A DNA stretch of 64,000 bases from CALBPI01 sp039821605 (GCA_039821605.1 JBCBNV010000005.1:186001-250000), one strand, 5' to 3'; positions 37,829 through 47,448 are shown, numbered from the stretch's first letter. Notes: generated by a model from the sequence alone, not told the origin. Program-made: numbers and translations.

Positions 37829-38349
37829 GTGACAAACAACAATCCCGATTCAATCTCGCAACCTCGTTGGTGGCCATCGCGATTTCGATCCTGGCCATGC
37901 TCGTGTCGCTCATCGAAGTCTCCGCCATGCGCACGCAGCAGCGCGCCGAAGTGTGGCCTTACATCGATCTTGCGACGGGCTACAACAGCGACGGCTTCTA
38001 TCTACGCCTTGAAAACAAAGGCGTGGGCCCCGCCCTCATGCATCAGGTGCAACTGCTGCGTGGCGGTGAACCCTTGACCGACCTCGATGCGTTCGTGCTC
38101 GACGTTGTCGGGCCCGAGGACGCATTCAGCTACGACACCTACCGCACCAGCAATCCCAGTAATTCGGTGGTGGCACCCGGCGAAGTCAGCACGCTGTTCG
38201 GTGTGCCCTGGGAACCGCGCACCCGCCGATTTGTGGAGAACGTGGGCAATGAAATCGATGTCACGGCCTGTTACTGCTCCATCCACGACGACTGCTGGCG
38301 CGCGCGGTTATCGACACCGCGGCCGGAGCCCGTGGACCGCTGCGACTAG
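37825..38349 (+). CDS. hypothetical membrane-anchored protein
   Basis: A 174-residue protein with a single N-terminal hydrophobic helix (about residues 10-34, LATSLVAIAISILAMLVSLI) and an extracytoplasmic domain. A strand-rich middle contains YLRLENKGVGPALM, a pattern of Ig-like or pilus-biogenesis-like domains. C-terminal cysteines (TACYCSIHDDCW) could form disulfides. I do not recognise a named family. It overlaps the preceding hydrolase by 4 nt and is convergent with sseA by 4 nt. Confidence 0.75.
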   Translation: MSDKQQSRFNLATSLVAIAISILAMLVSLIEVSAMRTQQRAEVWPYIDLATGYNSDGFYLRLENKGVGPALMHQVQLLRGGEPLTDLDAFVLDVVGPEDAFSYDTYRTSNPSNSVVAPGEVSTLFGVPWEPRTRRFVENVGNEIDVTACYCSIHDDCWRARLSTPRPEPVDRCD

Positions 38350-39188
38350 GTCGGACCAGTCACCACGGGCAAGGCGCCGGGCTGGCCCCATTCGGCCCAT
38401 GACCCATCGAAAACGGCGACCTGGGAACGTCCCGCAACGGTAGCCGCCCATGCGAGCAGCGCCGCCGTAACCCCCGATCCACAACTGAACACCAACGGCG
38501 CCGATGCGCCCGCCAGTGCATCGAAACGCTCGCGCACCGCCGCAACGGGTAGCAGGTACCCGTCGACAACCAGTGAACTCGCCGGCAGGTTGCGGGCTCC
38601 GGGCATGTGGCCTGCGCGCAACCCTGGCCGGGGCTCGGGTTCGCGACCCTCAAACCGGGCCGCGGGCCGCGCATCGATCACAACCGTCGTTGCGTCCTCG
38701 AGCGCTGCGCGCACGCGCGCACGGTCCGCGATCAACTCGCCGACAGGTGTCACGACGACATCTCCGCCCGGCGCCTCTCGTTCGGGACCCGTCTCGATCG
38801 CGTAACCCCCGGCACGCCACGCGGGCAAGCCACCGTCGAGCACGGCGACGGCTTCGTGACCCGCCGCGCGCAGCATCCACCAGGCGCGCGGACTCGAGAA
38901 CACGCCCGCGCCGTCGTAGACGACAATGCGGTCGCGTGCGCAGATCCCGAGCGTCCGAAGCCGCTCCTGAAACTTTTGTGGATCGGGCAGCATGTGCGGC
39001 AGGTCTGACGCCGTGTCGGAAATCGCACCGTCGAAGTCGAAGAACCGTGCACCCGGTATGTGTGCCTGCTCGAATTCAGCAGCGCCATTGCGAGAGTCCG
39101 CCGGCAGGTACCAGCTCGCGTCGAACAGCTTGAGGTCCGGTTCGCGCAATTGAGCGGCCAGCGTGCCGACATCGATGAGGGGAGACAT
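38346..39188 (-). CDS. sseA: 3-mercaptopyruvate sulfurtransferase (tandem rhodanese)
   Basis: A 280-residue tandem-rhodanese enzyme. The C-terminal active-site loop CGSGVTA begins at Cys236; the CG[S/T]GVTA loop is diagnostic of mercaptopyruvate specificity and not of thiosulfate:cyanide rhodanese. The N-terminal rhodanese half is inactive, as is usual (VYDGAGVFSSPRAWWML). The cellular role is sulfur transfer and cyanide or thiol metabolism. It diverges from the sensor kinase gene over 96 nt. Confidence 0.9.
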   Translation of the reverse strand: MSPLIDVGTLAAQLREPDLKLFDASWYLPADSRNGAAEFEQAHIPGARFFDFDGAISDTASDLPHMLPDPQKFQERLRTLGICARDRIVVYDGAGVFSSPRAWWMLRAAGHEAVAVLDGGLPAWRAGGYAIETGPEREAPGGDVVVTPVGELIADRARVRAALEDATTVVIDARPAARFEGREPEPRPGLRAGHMPGARNLPASSLVVDGYLLPVAAVRERFDALAGASAPLVFSCGSGVTAALLAWAATVAGRSQVAVFDGSWAEWGQPGALPVVTGPT

Positions 39189-39284
39189 ACCGACAGTATG
39201 CCGCGCAGCGTGTGACGCGGGCTATGGCAGACGCGCGGATAGCGGTTTAGGCTGTCTTTCCAACAAGGACGAGGTGGTGCCTGC

Positions 39285-41321
39285 ATGGCCACCAAACGAA
39301 AGACACACGCCGCGCCGGGTGCACCGCAACAGGATGATGCGGACCGGCTCAGAACAGCGTACGCCTATCAGAAGCTCGATCCTGACGAGCTCGACCGCGA
39401 GCTCGCGATACGCGTGCTCGGGCAGCAAGACGGGCTCTGGATCCTTGATATCGCGAGCAACACGCTGAGTGTCGACGGCAACCTGTTCGAGATCCTGGAT
39501 ACGGTCGAGCCCACGAGCGGCAGCGGCCATTTCGACATCGACGCGCGGCTGCACCCCGAAGACGTTGCGCCGGTTCGCAAGGCACTCGCGCGTCACCTGA
39601 TCGAGCGCGAGCCCTACCGCGTGCTCATGCGGCTGCGACACGGTGACGGCCACTATCTCTGGGTCCGGTCGCAAGGCCAGGCCACCTGGGATGACGACGG
39701 CAATCCCCTGCAGATGGTGGGTGTCATGCATGACGTCAGCGCCGCCGTCGAGCTGCGCCAATCGCTGCACGACTCCGAGCACCGATTCTCGGGCATCTCG
39801 CGCAGCATCCCCGGGGCACTGTTCCGCTACACACGCCATGCCGATGGCAGCGACGCCATCGACTACCTGAGTCCGGGCTGCGAGCAGATTTTCGAGTCCA
39901 CCGCCGAGGAGCTCGCCAACGACCCCGGAAAGATCTGGAATGCGATTCACCCTGACGATCTCGCCGATACGGTGGAGAGCATCAATGAGTCCGCCGAGAC
40001 GCTCGCGTCTTGGGTTCACGCCTGGCGCATCGTCACGCGCTCGGGCACAGAGAAATGGCTCGAGGGACGGGGCACGCCGGTCCGCACGGAAGACGGCGAC
40101 ACCGTCTGGCACACGATGGTGTTCGACCGCACGGAGCGCGTCCAGGCGCGGCAGGCGCTACAGCAGCAAAAAGAGATGTTGCACCAATCGCAAAAGCTCG
40201 CGTCACTGGGCCGAATCGCGGGCGGCGTCGCGCATGACTTTAATAATCTGCTGGCGGGCATCCTGGGCAACGCCGAAATGCTGCTCGGCGAACACGTCAC
40301 CGACGAGGATCGGCGTCGCTTCGCCGCGGAGATCAAGCGTGCGGCTTGCCGCGGCAGCGCGCTGTCGCAGCAACTGCTCGCGTTCGGTCGCCGTGCGCAC
40401 CTGAAACCGAGTATCGAGTCGGTCCGCACCATCCTTGAGGAATTCCGCGACATGCTCGCGCGGGTGATCCCCGAAGACATCGAGGTGGCCGTGGTGCTGC
40501 CGCCCACGTCTCTCGCGGTGTTCATTGACCGCAACCAGCTCGACAACGCACTGCTCAATCTCTCAATCAATGCGCGTGATGCCATGCCAGATGGCGGCCT
40601 GCTGACCTTCTCGGCGCGTCAGGTCACGGCCGACGCTTCGCACAGTCTTGATTTCGCAGAGCCACTGGCACCCGGCGACTACATCGAGTTGTCCGTCAAG
40701 GACTCGGGCGTCGGCATGTCGGCCGAGCTGCGCGAAAGGGTCGTGGAGCCGTTCTTCACGACCAAGCCTGTGGGCGAAGGCTCGGGGCTGGGACTGTCCA
40801 TGGTCGAAGGCTACGCCCGTCAGTCGGGCGGCGGCATGCAGATCCGGAGTACGCCAGGCGGGGGGACGACCATCACGCTCATGCTGCCGGCTGCCGAGCA
40901 CCTGGCAGAGACCACCGCAGCATCTGCGCCCGATGCGCGCGAGACGCGCGCGGTCAAGGTACTGCTCGCCGAAGACAATCCCGCCGTGCAAAGCGTGCTG
41001 CGACGGCAACTCGAGTCCTTCGGCCACGAAGTCCATGTTGCCGACGATGCCGCGGAGGCCGTCGGACGACTCGACGCCGGTCTCGACCCCGAGCTGCTGA
41101 TATCCGACCTCATCATGCCGGGCCCCGTGCGCGGCACCGATCTCATCCGTGTGGCCATCGAGAAGCTGCCGGACCTCAAGGTCATCGTACTTTCGGGCTA
41201 TCACCGGGAGAGCGCGGCCGAGTCCGTCGCGCTTCCCGATTCAATCACCTGGCTGCAAAAGCCCGTGACCATGGCGCACCTGCGCGCCGCGATCGCCGAC
41301 CGCTTCGACATCAGCGCCTGA
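39285..41321 (+). CDS. hybrid sensor histidine kinase with PAS domains and receiver
   Basis: A 678-residue cytoplasmic hybrid kinase without transmembrane segments. Two PAS/PAC domains (about residues 40-155 and 165-285) are followed by a HisKA segment with His317 in GGVAHDFNNLLAG. The HATPase region contains the N-box DNALLNLSINARDAM, G1 DSGVGM and G2 GEGSGLGLSMV. A C-terminal receiver has acidic AEDNPAV and phospho-acceptor Asp608 in ISDLIMPG. The H-box with HDFNN and no separate output domain resembles NtrB-like and BlrB-like soluble sensors. Its signal and partner are unknown. Confidence 0.92.
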   Translation: MATKRKTHAAPGAPQQDDADRLRTAYAYQKLDPDELDRELAIRVLGQQDGLWILDIASNTLSVDGNLFEILDTVEPTSGSGHFDIDARLHPEDVAPVRKALARHLIEREPYRVLMRLRHGDGHYLWVRSQGQATWDDDGNPLQMVGVMHDVSAAVELRQSLHDSEHRFSGISRSIPGALFRYTRHADGSDAIDYLSPGCEQIFESTAEELANDPGKIWNAIHPDDLADTVESINESAETLASWVHAWRIVTRSGTEKWLEGRGTPVRTEDGDTVWHTMVFDRTERVQARQALQQQKEMLHQSQKLASLGRIAGGVAHDFNNLLAGILGNAEMLLGEHVTDEDRRRFAAEIKRAACRGSALSQQLLAFGRRAHLKPSIESVRTILEEFRDMLARVIPEDIEVAVVLPPTSLAVFIDRNQLDNALLNLSINARDAMPDGGLLTFSARQVTADASHSLDFAEPLAPGDYIELSVKDSGVGMSAELRERVVEPFFTTKPVGEGSGLGLSMVEGYARQSGGGMQIRSTPGGGTTITLMLPAAEHLAETTAASAPDARETRAVKVLLAEDNPAVQSVLRRQLESFGHEVHVADDAAEAVGRLDAGLDPELLISDLIMPGPVRGTDLIRVAIEKLPDLKVIVLSGYHRESAAESVALPDSITWLQKPVTMAHLRAAIADRFDISA

Positions 41322-41378
41322 GCCAGCACCGTCTCGGTGCTACCATCCGGGTTTTATCCAAGACCCGGGAGGGTTGCC

Positions 41379-41717
41379 GTGCAGCTCGACATCGCCGCAG
41401 ACATCATTCTCTCCAACACCGAGACCGTGCCTGGCAAGAAGATCACCGAATTCTACGGAGTGGTGACGGGCAACACCGTGCGTGCCAAGCATGTCGGGCG
41501 CGACATCATGGCCGGCCTCAAGAACATCGTCGGCGGTGAGCTCAAGGGCTACACGGAGCTGCTCCAGGATTCCCGACGCGAGGCCACGGAGCGCATGGTG
41601 GAACAGGCCATTGCCATGGGCGCCAATGCCGTCGTAAACGTTCGCTTCGCGACGAGCTCGATCACTCAGGGCGCCTCAGAGCTGTTCGCCTACGGCACCG
41701 CCGTCCGCGTGATCTGA
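41379..41717 (+). CDS. YbjQ-family (heavy-metal-binding) protein
   Basis: A 112-residue YbjQ/UPF0145 protein. The GTG at 41379 is preferred for the GGGAGG 7 nt upstream and because it begins just before the conserved domain; the upstream ORF start adds 14 unrelated residues. Conserved motifs are NIVGGELKGYTELLQDSR, GANAVVNVRF and the C-terminal YGTAV. The family forms pentameric rings and was once called heavy-metal-binding, but the function is unclear. It lies 4 nt from a second YbjQ gene. Confidence 0.88.
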   Translation: MQLDIAADIILSNTETVPGKKITEFYGVVTGNTVRAKHVGRDIMAGLKNIVGGELKGYTELLQDSRREATERMVEQAIAMGANAVVNVRFATSSITQGASELFAYGTAVRVI

Positions 41718-41721
41718 CGTC

Positions 41722-42195
41722 ATGGACGGTTTTTTTCTGCTCATCAATATCGGGGTACCGCTGTCGATCCTCGTGATCGCCTATTTGACCGGGACCATCC
41801 TCGAGCGACGGCACTTCTCGGACATCCGGGACCGCGAAGCCAGGATGCAGCGCTTTCCGACCACGACCTTCGAGACCATCCCCGACGACTGGGAGGTTGC
41901 CGACTGTGAGCTCCTCGCCGAGAGCGTCGTGGTCTCGCTGGACTACTTCAAGCGCGTCATCGCCGGGTTGCGCGCTATCGTCGGTGGCCGCATTACGACC
42001 TACGAACCGCTGCTTGATCGCGCGCGTCGCGAAGCCGTATTGCGCGTGACCGAGAAGGCCAAGGCAGAGGGCTTCGACGCCGTCATCAATCTGCGCCTCG
42101 AAACCTCACGCATGGCCAACAGCGAAACGGGTCAGGGTATCGGCGGCATCGAGATCCTCGCCTTCGGCACGGCACTGTTGCGCACACAGCGCTAG
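41722..42195 (+). CDS. membrane-anchored YbjQ-like protein
   Basis: A 157-residue protein with an N-terminal transmembrane helix (about residues 3-25, FFLLINIGVPLSILVIAYL) and a YbjQ-like domain containing RAIVGGRITTYEPLLDRARR, FDAVINLRLETS and EILAFGTAL. It is a clear paralogue of the preceding protein, with spacing and key glycines conserved. The membrane anchor and the adjacent M48 peptidase suggest a small envelope module. The family function is unknown, so the role is unassigned. Confidence 0.82.
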   Translation: MDGFFLLINIGVPLSILVIAYLTGTILERRHFSDIRDREARMQRFPTTTFETIPDDWEVADCELLAESVVVSLDYFKRVIAGLRAIVGGRITTYEPLLDRARREAVLRVTEKAKAEGFDAVINLRLETSRMANSETGQGIGGIEILAFGTALLRTQR

Positions 42196-42199
42196 CCCC

Positions 42200-43042
42200 A
42201 TGAAGTTCGAACCCCGCGCGACAGACCACAGCGTCAACGTGACCGCGCGCCATCCGCTCGCCGACGCCACCGTGTTGGTTCTGGGTCTGGGCGCCGTCTT
42301 GCTCCTCGTCACTATCGTGCTGGCGTTCTTCGCCGACGCGCTCGTCGCACGCATCAGCATCAAGACCGAGATGCGCTGGTTCGGCGGCATGTCGCTGCCC
42401 GCCGTTGTCGAGGAGCTGGAAGACGCGAGCTCAACCGAGGAACAGGCCCTGTCGGATCTGCTCGCGCGGCTCACGCAGCACTGGGAAAGCGACTACAGCT
42501 TCAGGCTGCGCATCAGCGAGGACGCCGCACCCAATGCCCTGGCGTTCCCGGGTGGGCTCATCGTGGTGACGCGCGGCCTGCTCGACGGCGTCGAGTCCGA
42601 GAACGAGCTGGCCTTCGTTCTCGCGCACGAGCTCGGCCACTTCCGAAATCGCGACCACCTGCGCGGTCTCGGGCGCGGCGCCGCGATTGCGCTCGTGATC
42701 GGTACCGTGACTTCAGGCGGCAGCGGCGGCTTCGGATTCGGCGTCGCCGATATCGCACTGCGCGGTTTCGGGCGCGAACAGGAGACTGACGCGGACGTGT
42801 TTGCGTTGGGGCTCGTTTACGCCGAGTACGGTCACGTGGGCGAGTCGTGGCGCTTCTTCGAGCGGATCCGATCGGCCTACGGCAGCGGCAACGCGGTGCT
42901 GAACTATCTCGAAACCCACCCTCTGCCTGGCAGCCGCATCGATGAGCTGCGCGAGATGGCGCGCGAGCGTGGCTGGCCCACAGAAGGTACGCTTGTGCCC
43001 TGGAATCCGCGAGATCCGGGGTCAGACACCCCACAGGACTGA
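42200..43042 (+). CDS. M48 family metallopeptidase
   Basis: A 280-residue membrane metallopeptidase. One helix near residues 27-50 (VLVLGLGAVLLLVTIVLAFF) anchors the protein. The zinc motif is HELGH at residues 143-147, with a third ligand likely Glu in REQETDADVFAL. HtpX, Ste24 and BepA-like proteases share this layout. It begins 4 nt after the YbjQ-TM gene and probably shares a transcript with it. The substrate is unknown. The C-terminal segment ETHPLPGSRIDELREMARE resembles M48 tails. Confidence 0.9.
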   Translation: MKFEPRATDHSVNVTARHPLADATVLVLGLGAVLLLVTIVLAFFADALVARISIKTEMRWFGGMSLPAVVEELEDASSTEEQALSDLLARLTQHWESDYSFRLRISEDAAPNALAFPGGLIVVTRGLLDGVESENELAFVLAHELGHFRNRDHLRGLGRGAAIALVIGTVTSGGSGGFGFGVADIALRGFGREQETDADVFALGLVYAEYGHVGESWRFFERIRSAYGSGNAVLNYLETHPLPGSRIDELREMARERGWPTEGTLVPWNPRDPGSDTPQD

Positions 43043-43045
43043 ATC

Positions 43046-43804
43046 ATGCCCAATCCCATCAACCTGGCCACATCGCTGGCTGCGACCACGGTGACGCTGC
43101 CCCGCGGCCTCATGACGCACGCGGCGGCGACGCAACCCGAGCGGCCGCTCGAGCTCTACGAAATGGAGAACTGCCCATACTGCCGCGTGGTGCGCGAGGC
43201 GTTGTCCGCGCTCGACATCGACGCGCTGATCTACCCCTGCCCGAAACGCGGCGAGCGTTACCGTCCGCGCGTCGTGGAACTGGGCGGCAAGGCGCTGTTT
43301 CCGTTTCTCGTCGACCCGAATACGGGCGAACAGATGTACGAGTCGGTCGACATCATCGACTACCTGTACCGCACCTACGGCGGTCGCCGTCCGCTGCCGC
43401 GCGCTGCCATCAAGCTACTCGTGCAGCCTGCGGCCAACCTGGCCTCGGTCCTGCGTGCAGGTGCCGGGCTGCGCATGCGACCCTCGCACGCGCCCGAGCA
43501 GCCGCTCGAATTATTCAGCCTCGAATCGAGTCCTTTTGCCCGACTCGTGCGCGAGCGGCTTTGCGAACTCGAGCTGCCCTACCGGTTGCGCAACATGGGC
43601 CGCACGCGCGCCGGAGACTTCATCCCGCCGGTCGTGCGCCGGCGCCTGTTGCCGCGCTACGCGCACGCGGGTCGCAACCGCAAGGCGCTTGCGGAACGGA
43701 CGGGTACCGTGCAGGTCCCATACCTCTATGACCCCAACACCGACACAGGCCTCTACGAGTCCGATGCCATCATCGCGTACCTCACCGAGACCTACGCAGC
43801 CTGA
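43046..43804 (+). CDS. tandem glutaredoxin/GST N-terminal-like protein
   Basis: A 252-residue protein made of two thioredoxin-fold units. The first (about residues 35-110) has an intact CPYC pair at Cys43/Cys46 (YEMENCPYCRVVRE) and the downstream ESVDIIDYLY motif. The second (about 165-252) keeps the fold (LFSLESSPFARLVRERLCEL) and the ESDAIIAYL motif but has lost both cysteines (SPFA). Only the first unit can be redox active. It follows the M48 gene by 3 nt, so it may be cotranscribed. Confidence 0.85.
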   Translation: MPNPINLATSLAATTVTLPRGLMTHAAATQPERPLELYEMENCPYCRVVREALSALDIDALIYPCPKRGERYRPRVVELGGKALFPFLVDPNTGEQMYESVDIIDYLYRTYGGRRPLPRAAIKLLVQPAANLASVLRAGAGLRMRPSHAPEQPLELFSLESSPFARLVRERLCELELPYRLRNMGRTRAGDFIPPVVRRRLLPRYAHAGRNRKALAERTGTVQVPYLYDPNTDTGLYESDAIIAYLTETYAA

Positions 43805-43818
43805 CTGGAGCCTGCCGC

Positions 43819-44199
43819 ATGCGTAACCGTCTGATCATGACCGCGACCCTGCTGCTCACCGCCGTTTCGGGCAGCGCCGGCGCCGGTGAGGTCATCGCCG
43901 AATTCTCGGGGTCTCGCGCCAAGACCACGGTCGCGTTTGAAACTGACGGGCCCTGGTTGCTCGAGTGGCGCATCAACAGCGAGTACCGCCGTCAGTCGTC
44001 GTTCGAGCTCAACCTCATCAATGCTGAGACGGGGCTGTTTGACAGCCGCATCCTGCAAACCAAGCGCTTGGGCAACGGTCTCAAGCTGTTCCGGCAGGAG
44101 GGTCGCTGGCGCTTCGAAGTCAGCGGCAACTTCACGGACTGGTACCTGACCGTCGAGCAACTGACAGAAGCCGAAGCCGAGCAGTACAAGCCCCGCTAG
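43819..44199 (+). CDS. hypothetical secreted protein
   Basis: A 126-residue protein with a Sec signal peptide (MRNRLIMTATLLLTAVSGSAGA). The mature part is a short beta-rich domain (GPWLLEWRINSEYRRQSS, RWRFEVSGNFTDW). I do not recognise a family. It is 14 nt after the tandem thioredoxin-fold gene and could be the last gene of the 41.4-44.2 kb cluster. Confidence 0.75.
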   Translation: MRNRLIMTATLLLTAVSGSAGAGEVIAEFSGSRAKTTVAFETDGPWLLEWRINSEYRRQSSFELNLINAETGLFDSRILQTKRLGNGLKLFRQEGRWRFEVSGNFTDWYLTVEQLTEAEAEQYKPR

Positions 44200-44208
44200 G
44201 CCGACGCG

Positions 44209-44700
44209 TCAGGCCGCGATGCGCTGTCCCAGGCGTGCCTGAATCCGGCGCGCAAAAGGCAGCGGTACACGCCGCGGCAACTTGCGGTGAATCTTGCGCA
44301 CGTTCAGGAAAATCCAGCGGTGCTCAAGGATGTTGAAGGCCGCTGCCAGATCCCACACGGGCGGCAACACGTAGACGACCTCCCTGCCCACGCGTCGAAG
44401 CTCGGCGTCGAAGCGATCCGGATCATCGATGTGCTCGGCCGTGTGCGAACACAGCACGGTCTCGAACTGGCCGTCCTCGAAGGGCAGCCGGTAGATGTTC
44501 TTCACCTGCACAAAGTTCGGCACATCCGAGTGCTGCATGATGTCGGCATTGATGCCCCCGCCATCGACAGTGCCGCAGCAGATGTTGAGGTCCCATTGGC
44601 GCGCACCCACGATCCTGGTCTTCAGGTGTCGGTAGCTGTACCAGTGCAGGAACACGATGATGATCGTGGCGGTGACGACAAGCGCAAGAAACAGAGCCAT
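44209..44700 (-). CDS. membrane-anchored SAM-dependent methyltransferase (type 11)
   Basis: A 163-residue protein. An N-terminal helix (MALFLALVVTATIIIVFLHW) anchors a small class I methyltransferase domain with a degenerate motif I (DLNICCGTVDGGGINADI), motif II LPFEDGQF and FETVLCSHTAEHIDDPDRF. The start at 44700 is preferred for the upstream GGGAG; an in-frame start eight codons earlier is the alternative. The domain is about 40 residues shorter than usual, so some C-terminal strands may be missing. The substrate is unknown. Confidence 0.7.
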   Translation of the reverse strand: MALFLALVVTATIIIVFLHWYSYRHLKTRIVGARQWDLNICCGTVDGGGINADIMQHSDVPNFVQVKNIYRLPFEDGQFETVLCSHTAEHIDDPDRFDAELRRVGREVVYVLPPVWDLAAAFNILEHRWIFLNVRKIHRKLPRRVPLPFARRIQARLGQRIAA

Positions 44701-44774
44701 TGGCACTCCCGGGACAGCAGGCACACAAAGTGCCGGAGACTAGCAGACCCCATGTGACGGTTTCGTGACGGCCG

Positions 44775-45350
44775 CTAGTCGCGGGCCCGCACCGCGGCGA
44801 CGTAGGGTTTGTGCGTCGCAATCTCATCGGCGTCGAGGCCCACGAGCTCATAGGGCAGCACGAGCCAGTCGTGGGTCTCGTGCAAATAGTAGTCGGGCGC
44901 CGAACCGGTCTTGTTGAGACCGGGCTTGTGCCAGATTGTGGCCGTGCGCACGTCCTCGGGCATGTTGCGCTTGAGCTTGCCGGCCAGCCGGCGACGCACG
45001 ACATCGAGTGTCGAGCCCGAGCCCGACACGTCGTCGACGATGAGCAATCGATCCTCAGCGTCGAGCGTTTCGAGCAGGTACTGCGTGCCGTGAACGCGAA
45101 TCTCACGCGCCGGATCGCCGACCATGGTCTCGTAGTGCGCCAGGCCGCGGTACGACGTGCGCAAGGCGATGTGGTTGGTCTCGACACCCAGGTACTGCAG
45201 GCACTCCTGAACATAGATGCCCACGGAGCTCCCGCCGCGCCAAAGACCCACGAGAAACGTCGGCCGGAAGCCCGAGTTGAAGATCGCCACGCCGAGCCGG
45301 AAGCTGTCTTCGATGAGCGCCTGCTCGCGCACAAAGGTCTTCGTCGCCAT
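44775..45350 (-). CDS. phosphoribosyltransferase family protein (hypoxanthine-like)
   Basis: A 191-residue type I phosphoribosyltransferase. The PRPP loop is DRLLIVDDVSGSGSTLDVV, which has the usual two acidic residues but SGSGST where most have DTGxT. The hood region LWRGGSSVGIYV matches hypoxanthine/xanthine phosphoribosyltransferases. It is homologous over its full length to the next gene, with which it is divergent. The start at 45350 (MATKTFVREQ) is preferred over an in-frame ATG nine codons upstream. Confidence 0.8.
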   Translation of the reverse strand: MATKTFVREQALIEDSFRLGVAIFNSGFRPTFLVGLWRGGSSVGIYVQECLQYLGVETNHIALRTSYRGLAHYETMVGDPAREIRVHGTQYLLETLDAEDRLLIVDDVSGSGSTLDVVRRRLAGKLKRNMPEDVRTATIWHKPGLNKTGSAPDYYLHETHDWLVLPYELVGLDADEIATHKPYVAAVRARD

Positions 45351-45403
45351 ACGCCAGTCTAGCACCCGCTTGCGCACGCGCGCCGCGCGCGCGACAGTGG
45401 GCC

Positions 45404-45970
45404 ATGGCAGAGAAACTCTACATCGACGCCCAGGACCTGCTCGAAGACAGTTTCAAACTAGGGGCGGACATCGTGGCTAGCGGCTTTCGGCCAAGCTTCA
45501 TCCTCGCGCTTTGGCGTGGCGCCGCGCCCATCGGCATCGCCGTGCAGGAATTCCTGGCCTGGCACGGTATCGAGTCCGACCACATCGCCGTTCGCACGGC
45601 GTCCTACACAGGCATCGACAACCAGTCGCGCGAAATTGCGATCTACGGCATGGGCTATCTCGTCAAGAACGTGACCCATGAAGACCGGCTGCTCATCGTC
45701 GATGACGTCTTCGACACAGGCCACACGATCGAGGCCATCATCGCCGAGCTGCGCGCCAAGACCCGGCGCAACGCCCCGCACGACATCCGCGTGGCGGTGC
45801 CCTGGTACAAGCCCACGCGCAACGAGACGGGCCGCGTGCCCGACTACTACCGTCACGAGACGACGCGCTGGCTGAAGTTTCCGCATTCCCTTGAGGGGCT
45901 GACGCCCGAAGAAGTCCGCCAGCACCGGCCGGCGCTCGCCGACATCCTGGCCAAGGCAAAGACGGCCTAG
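45404..45970 (+). CDS. hypoxanthine-like phosphoribosyltransferase
   Basis: A 188-residue type I phosphoribosyltransferase. The PRPP loop is DRLLIVDDVFDTGHTIEAI, a canonical signature, and the hood region is LALWRGAAPIGIAV. The C-terminal tail PDYYRHETTRWLKFPHSLEG is shared with the divergent paralogue. It may salvage hypoxanthine or guanine, in line with the purine genes that follow, but the base was not assigned. Its stop overlaps the next convergent gene by 4 nt. Confidence 0.85.
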   Translation: MAEKLYIDAQDLLEDSFKLGADIVASGFRPSFILALWRGAAPIGIAVQEFLAWHGIESDHIAVRTASYTGIDNQSREIAIYGMGYLVKNVTHEDRLLIVDDVFDTGHTIEAIIAELRAKTRRNAPHDIRVAVPWYKPTRNETGRVPDYYRHETTRWLKFPHSLEGLTPEEVRQHRPALADILAKAKTA

Positions 45971-46809
45971 AGCCGAAACGGCGGCAACGTCGGACGCTGC
46001 AGCCAGTTCAGCGGCGACCACTCCACGAGCTGCTCCGTCACGTGCAGCGTGAATGCATGCCGGGATTTCTGTGACCGGTTCTCGGAGCTGTAGTGCGGCA
46101 TGCGCTCGTGGAACAACACCACACTGCCCGCGGGGACGGGCACGGGAACGGCGGGCTCACTGCCCTGCCAGGGTGTGTCGTCGAGCGTCTCGAGTCGGCC
46201 TTCGCGCGCGCGCCAGTCGACCGTGTAGCGCTCGCGCAGCGGCAGCCTGTGCGCACCGGGCTGCATCCAGAGGCAGCCATTGGTCTCCGTCGCGTCTTCA
46301 ACGGCAACCCAGACGCCAGTGACGCCGGGCGGCGCCGAGATCAGGTAGCTCGCGTCCTGGTGCCAGCGCACCTCGCCGCCTATGCCGGGCTGCTTGAAGA
46401 TGTACATGGTCTGCATGACCACGGGCGCGCCATAGCCAAGGTCGCGTAGCGCAGCGCCGAACCAGGGATGGCTGCAAAAGGTTCGAAACGTCGTCTCGCG
46501 ATCGTGCAGTGCATGGCCGATCTTGTTGATGGCCAGCGACTTGTCGCGATTCAGGCTGCCGTCGGCGTCGAGTGCACCGGCTTCGAGAAAGCAGTGCACG
46601 GCCTCGGACGAGTCGAAGAAATAGTCATCACGGCCCGAATCCCGGTCGTCGGTGCGAAACACCGTGCGGTGCGCGTCGACGTCGAAGCCCTCGACAATTT
46701 CAGACGCGGCCGATCGCAGTGCGGCCATCTGCGCGGGCCGAAACACGCCCTCGATGGCCAGGAAGCCCTGTTCCCGAAACGTCTCGATGTCGGTATCGGA
46801 CAGGGCCAT
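45967..46809 (-). CDS. phytanoyl-CoA dioxygenase (PhyH) family protein
   Basis: A 280-residue non-heme Fe(II)/2-oxoglutarate dioxygenase. The metal triad is in VRWHQDASYLI (His-x-Asp) and the distal His in ERMPHYSSENRS, with an Arg (SRHAFTLHV) to bind 2-oxoglutarate. The N-terminus DTDIETFREQGFLAIEG is typical. It sits 3 nt from ureG and its substrate is not known; the adjacency to urease genes does not define it. Confidence 0.87.
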   Translation of the reverse strand: MALSDTDIETFREQGFLAIEGVFRPAQMAALRSAASEIVEGFDVDAHRTVFRTDDRDSGRDDYFFDSSEAVHCFLEAGALDADGSLNRDKSLAINKIGHALHDRETTFRTFCSHPWFGAALRDLGYGAPVVMQTMYIFKQPGIGGEVRWHQDASYLISAPPGVTGVWVAVEDATETNGCLWMQPGAHRLPLRERYTVDWRAREGRLETLDDTPWQGSEPAVPVPVPAGSVVLFHERMPHYSSENRSQKSRHAFTLHVTEQLVEWSPLNWLQRPTLPPFRL

Positions 46810-46812
46810 GGC

Positions 46813-47448
<636 letters not shown>

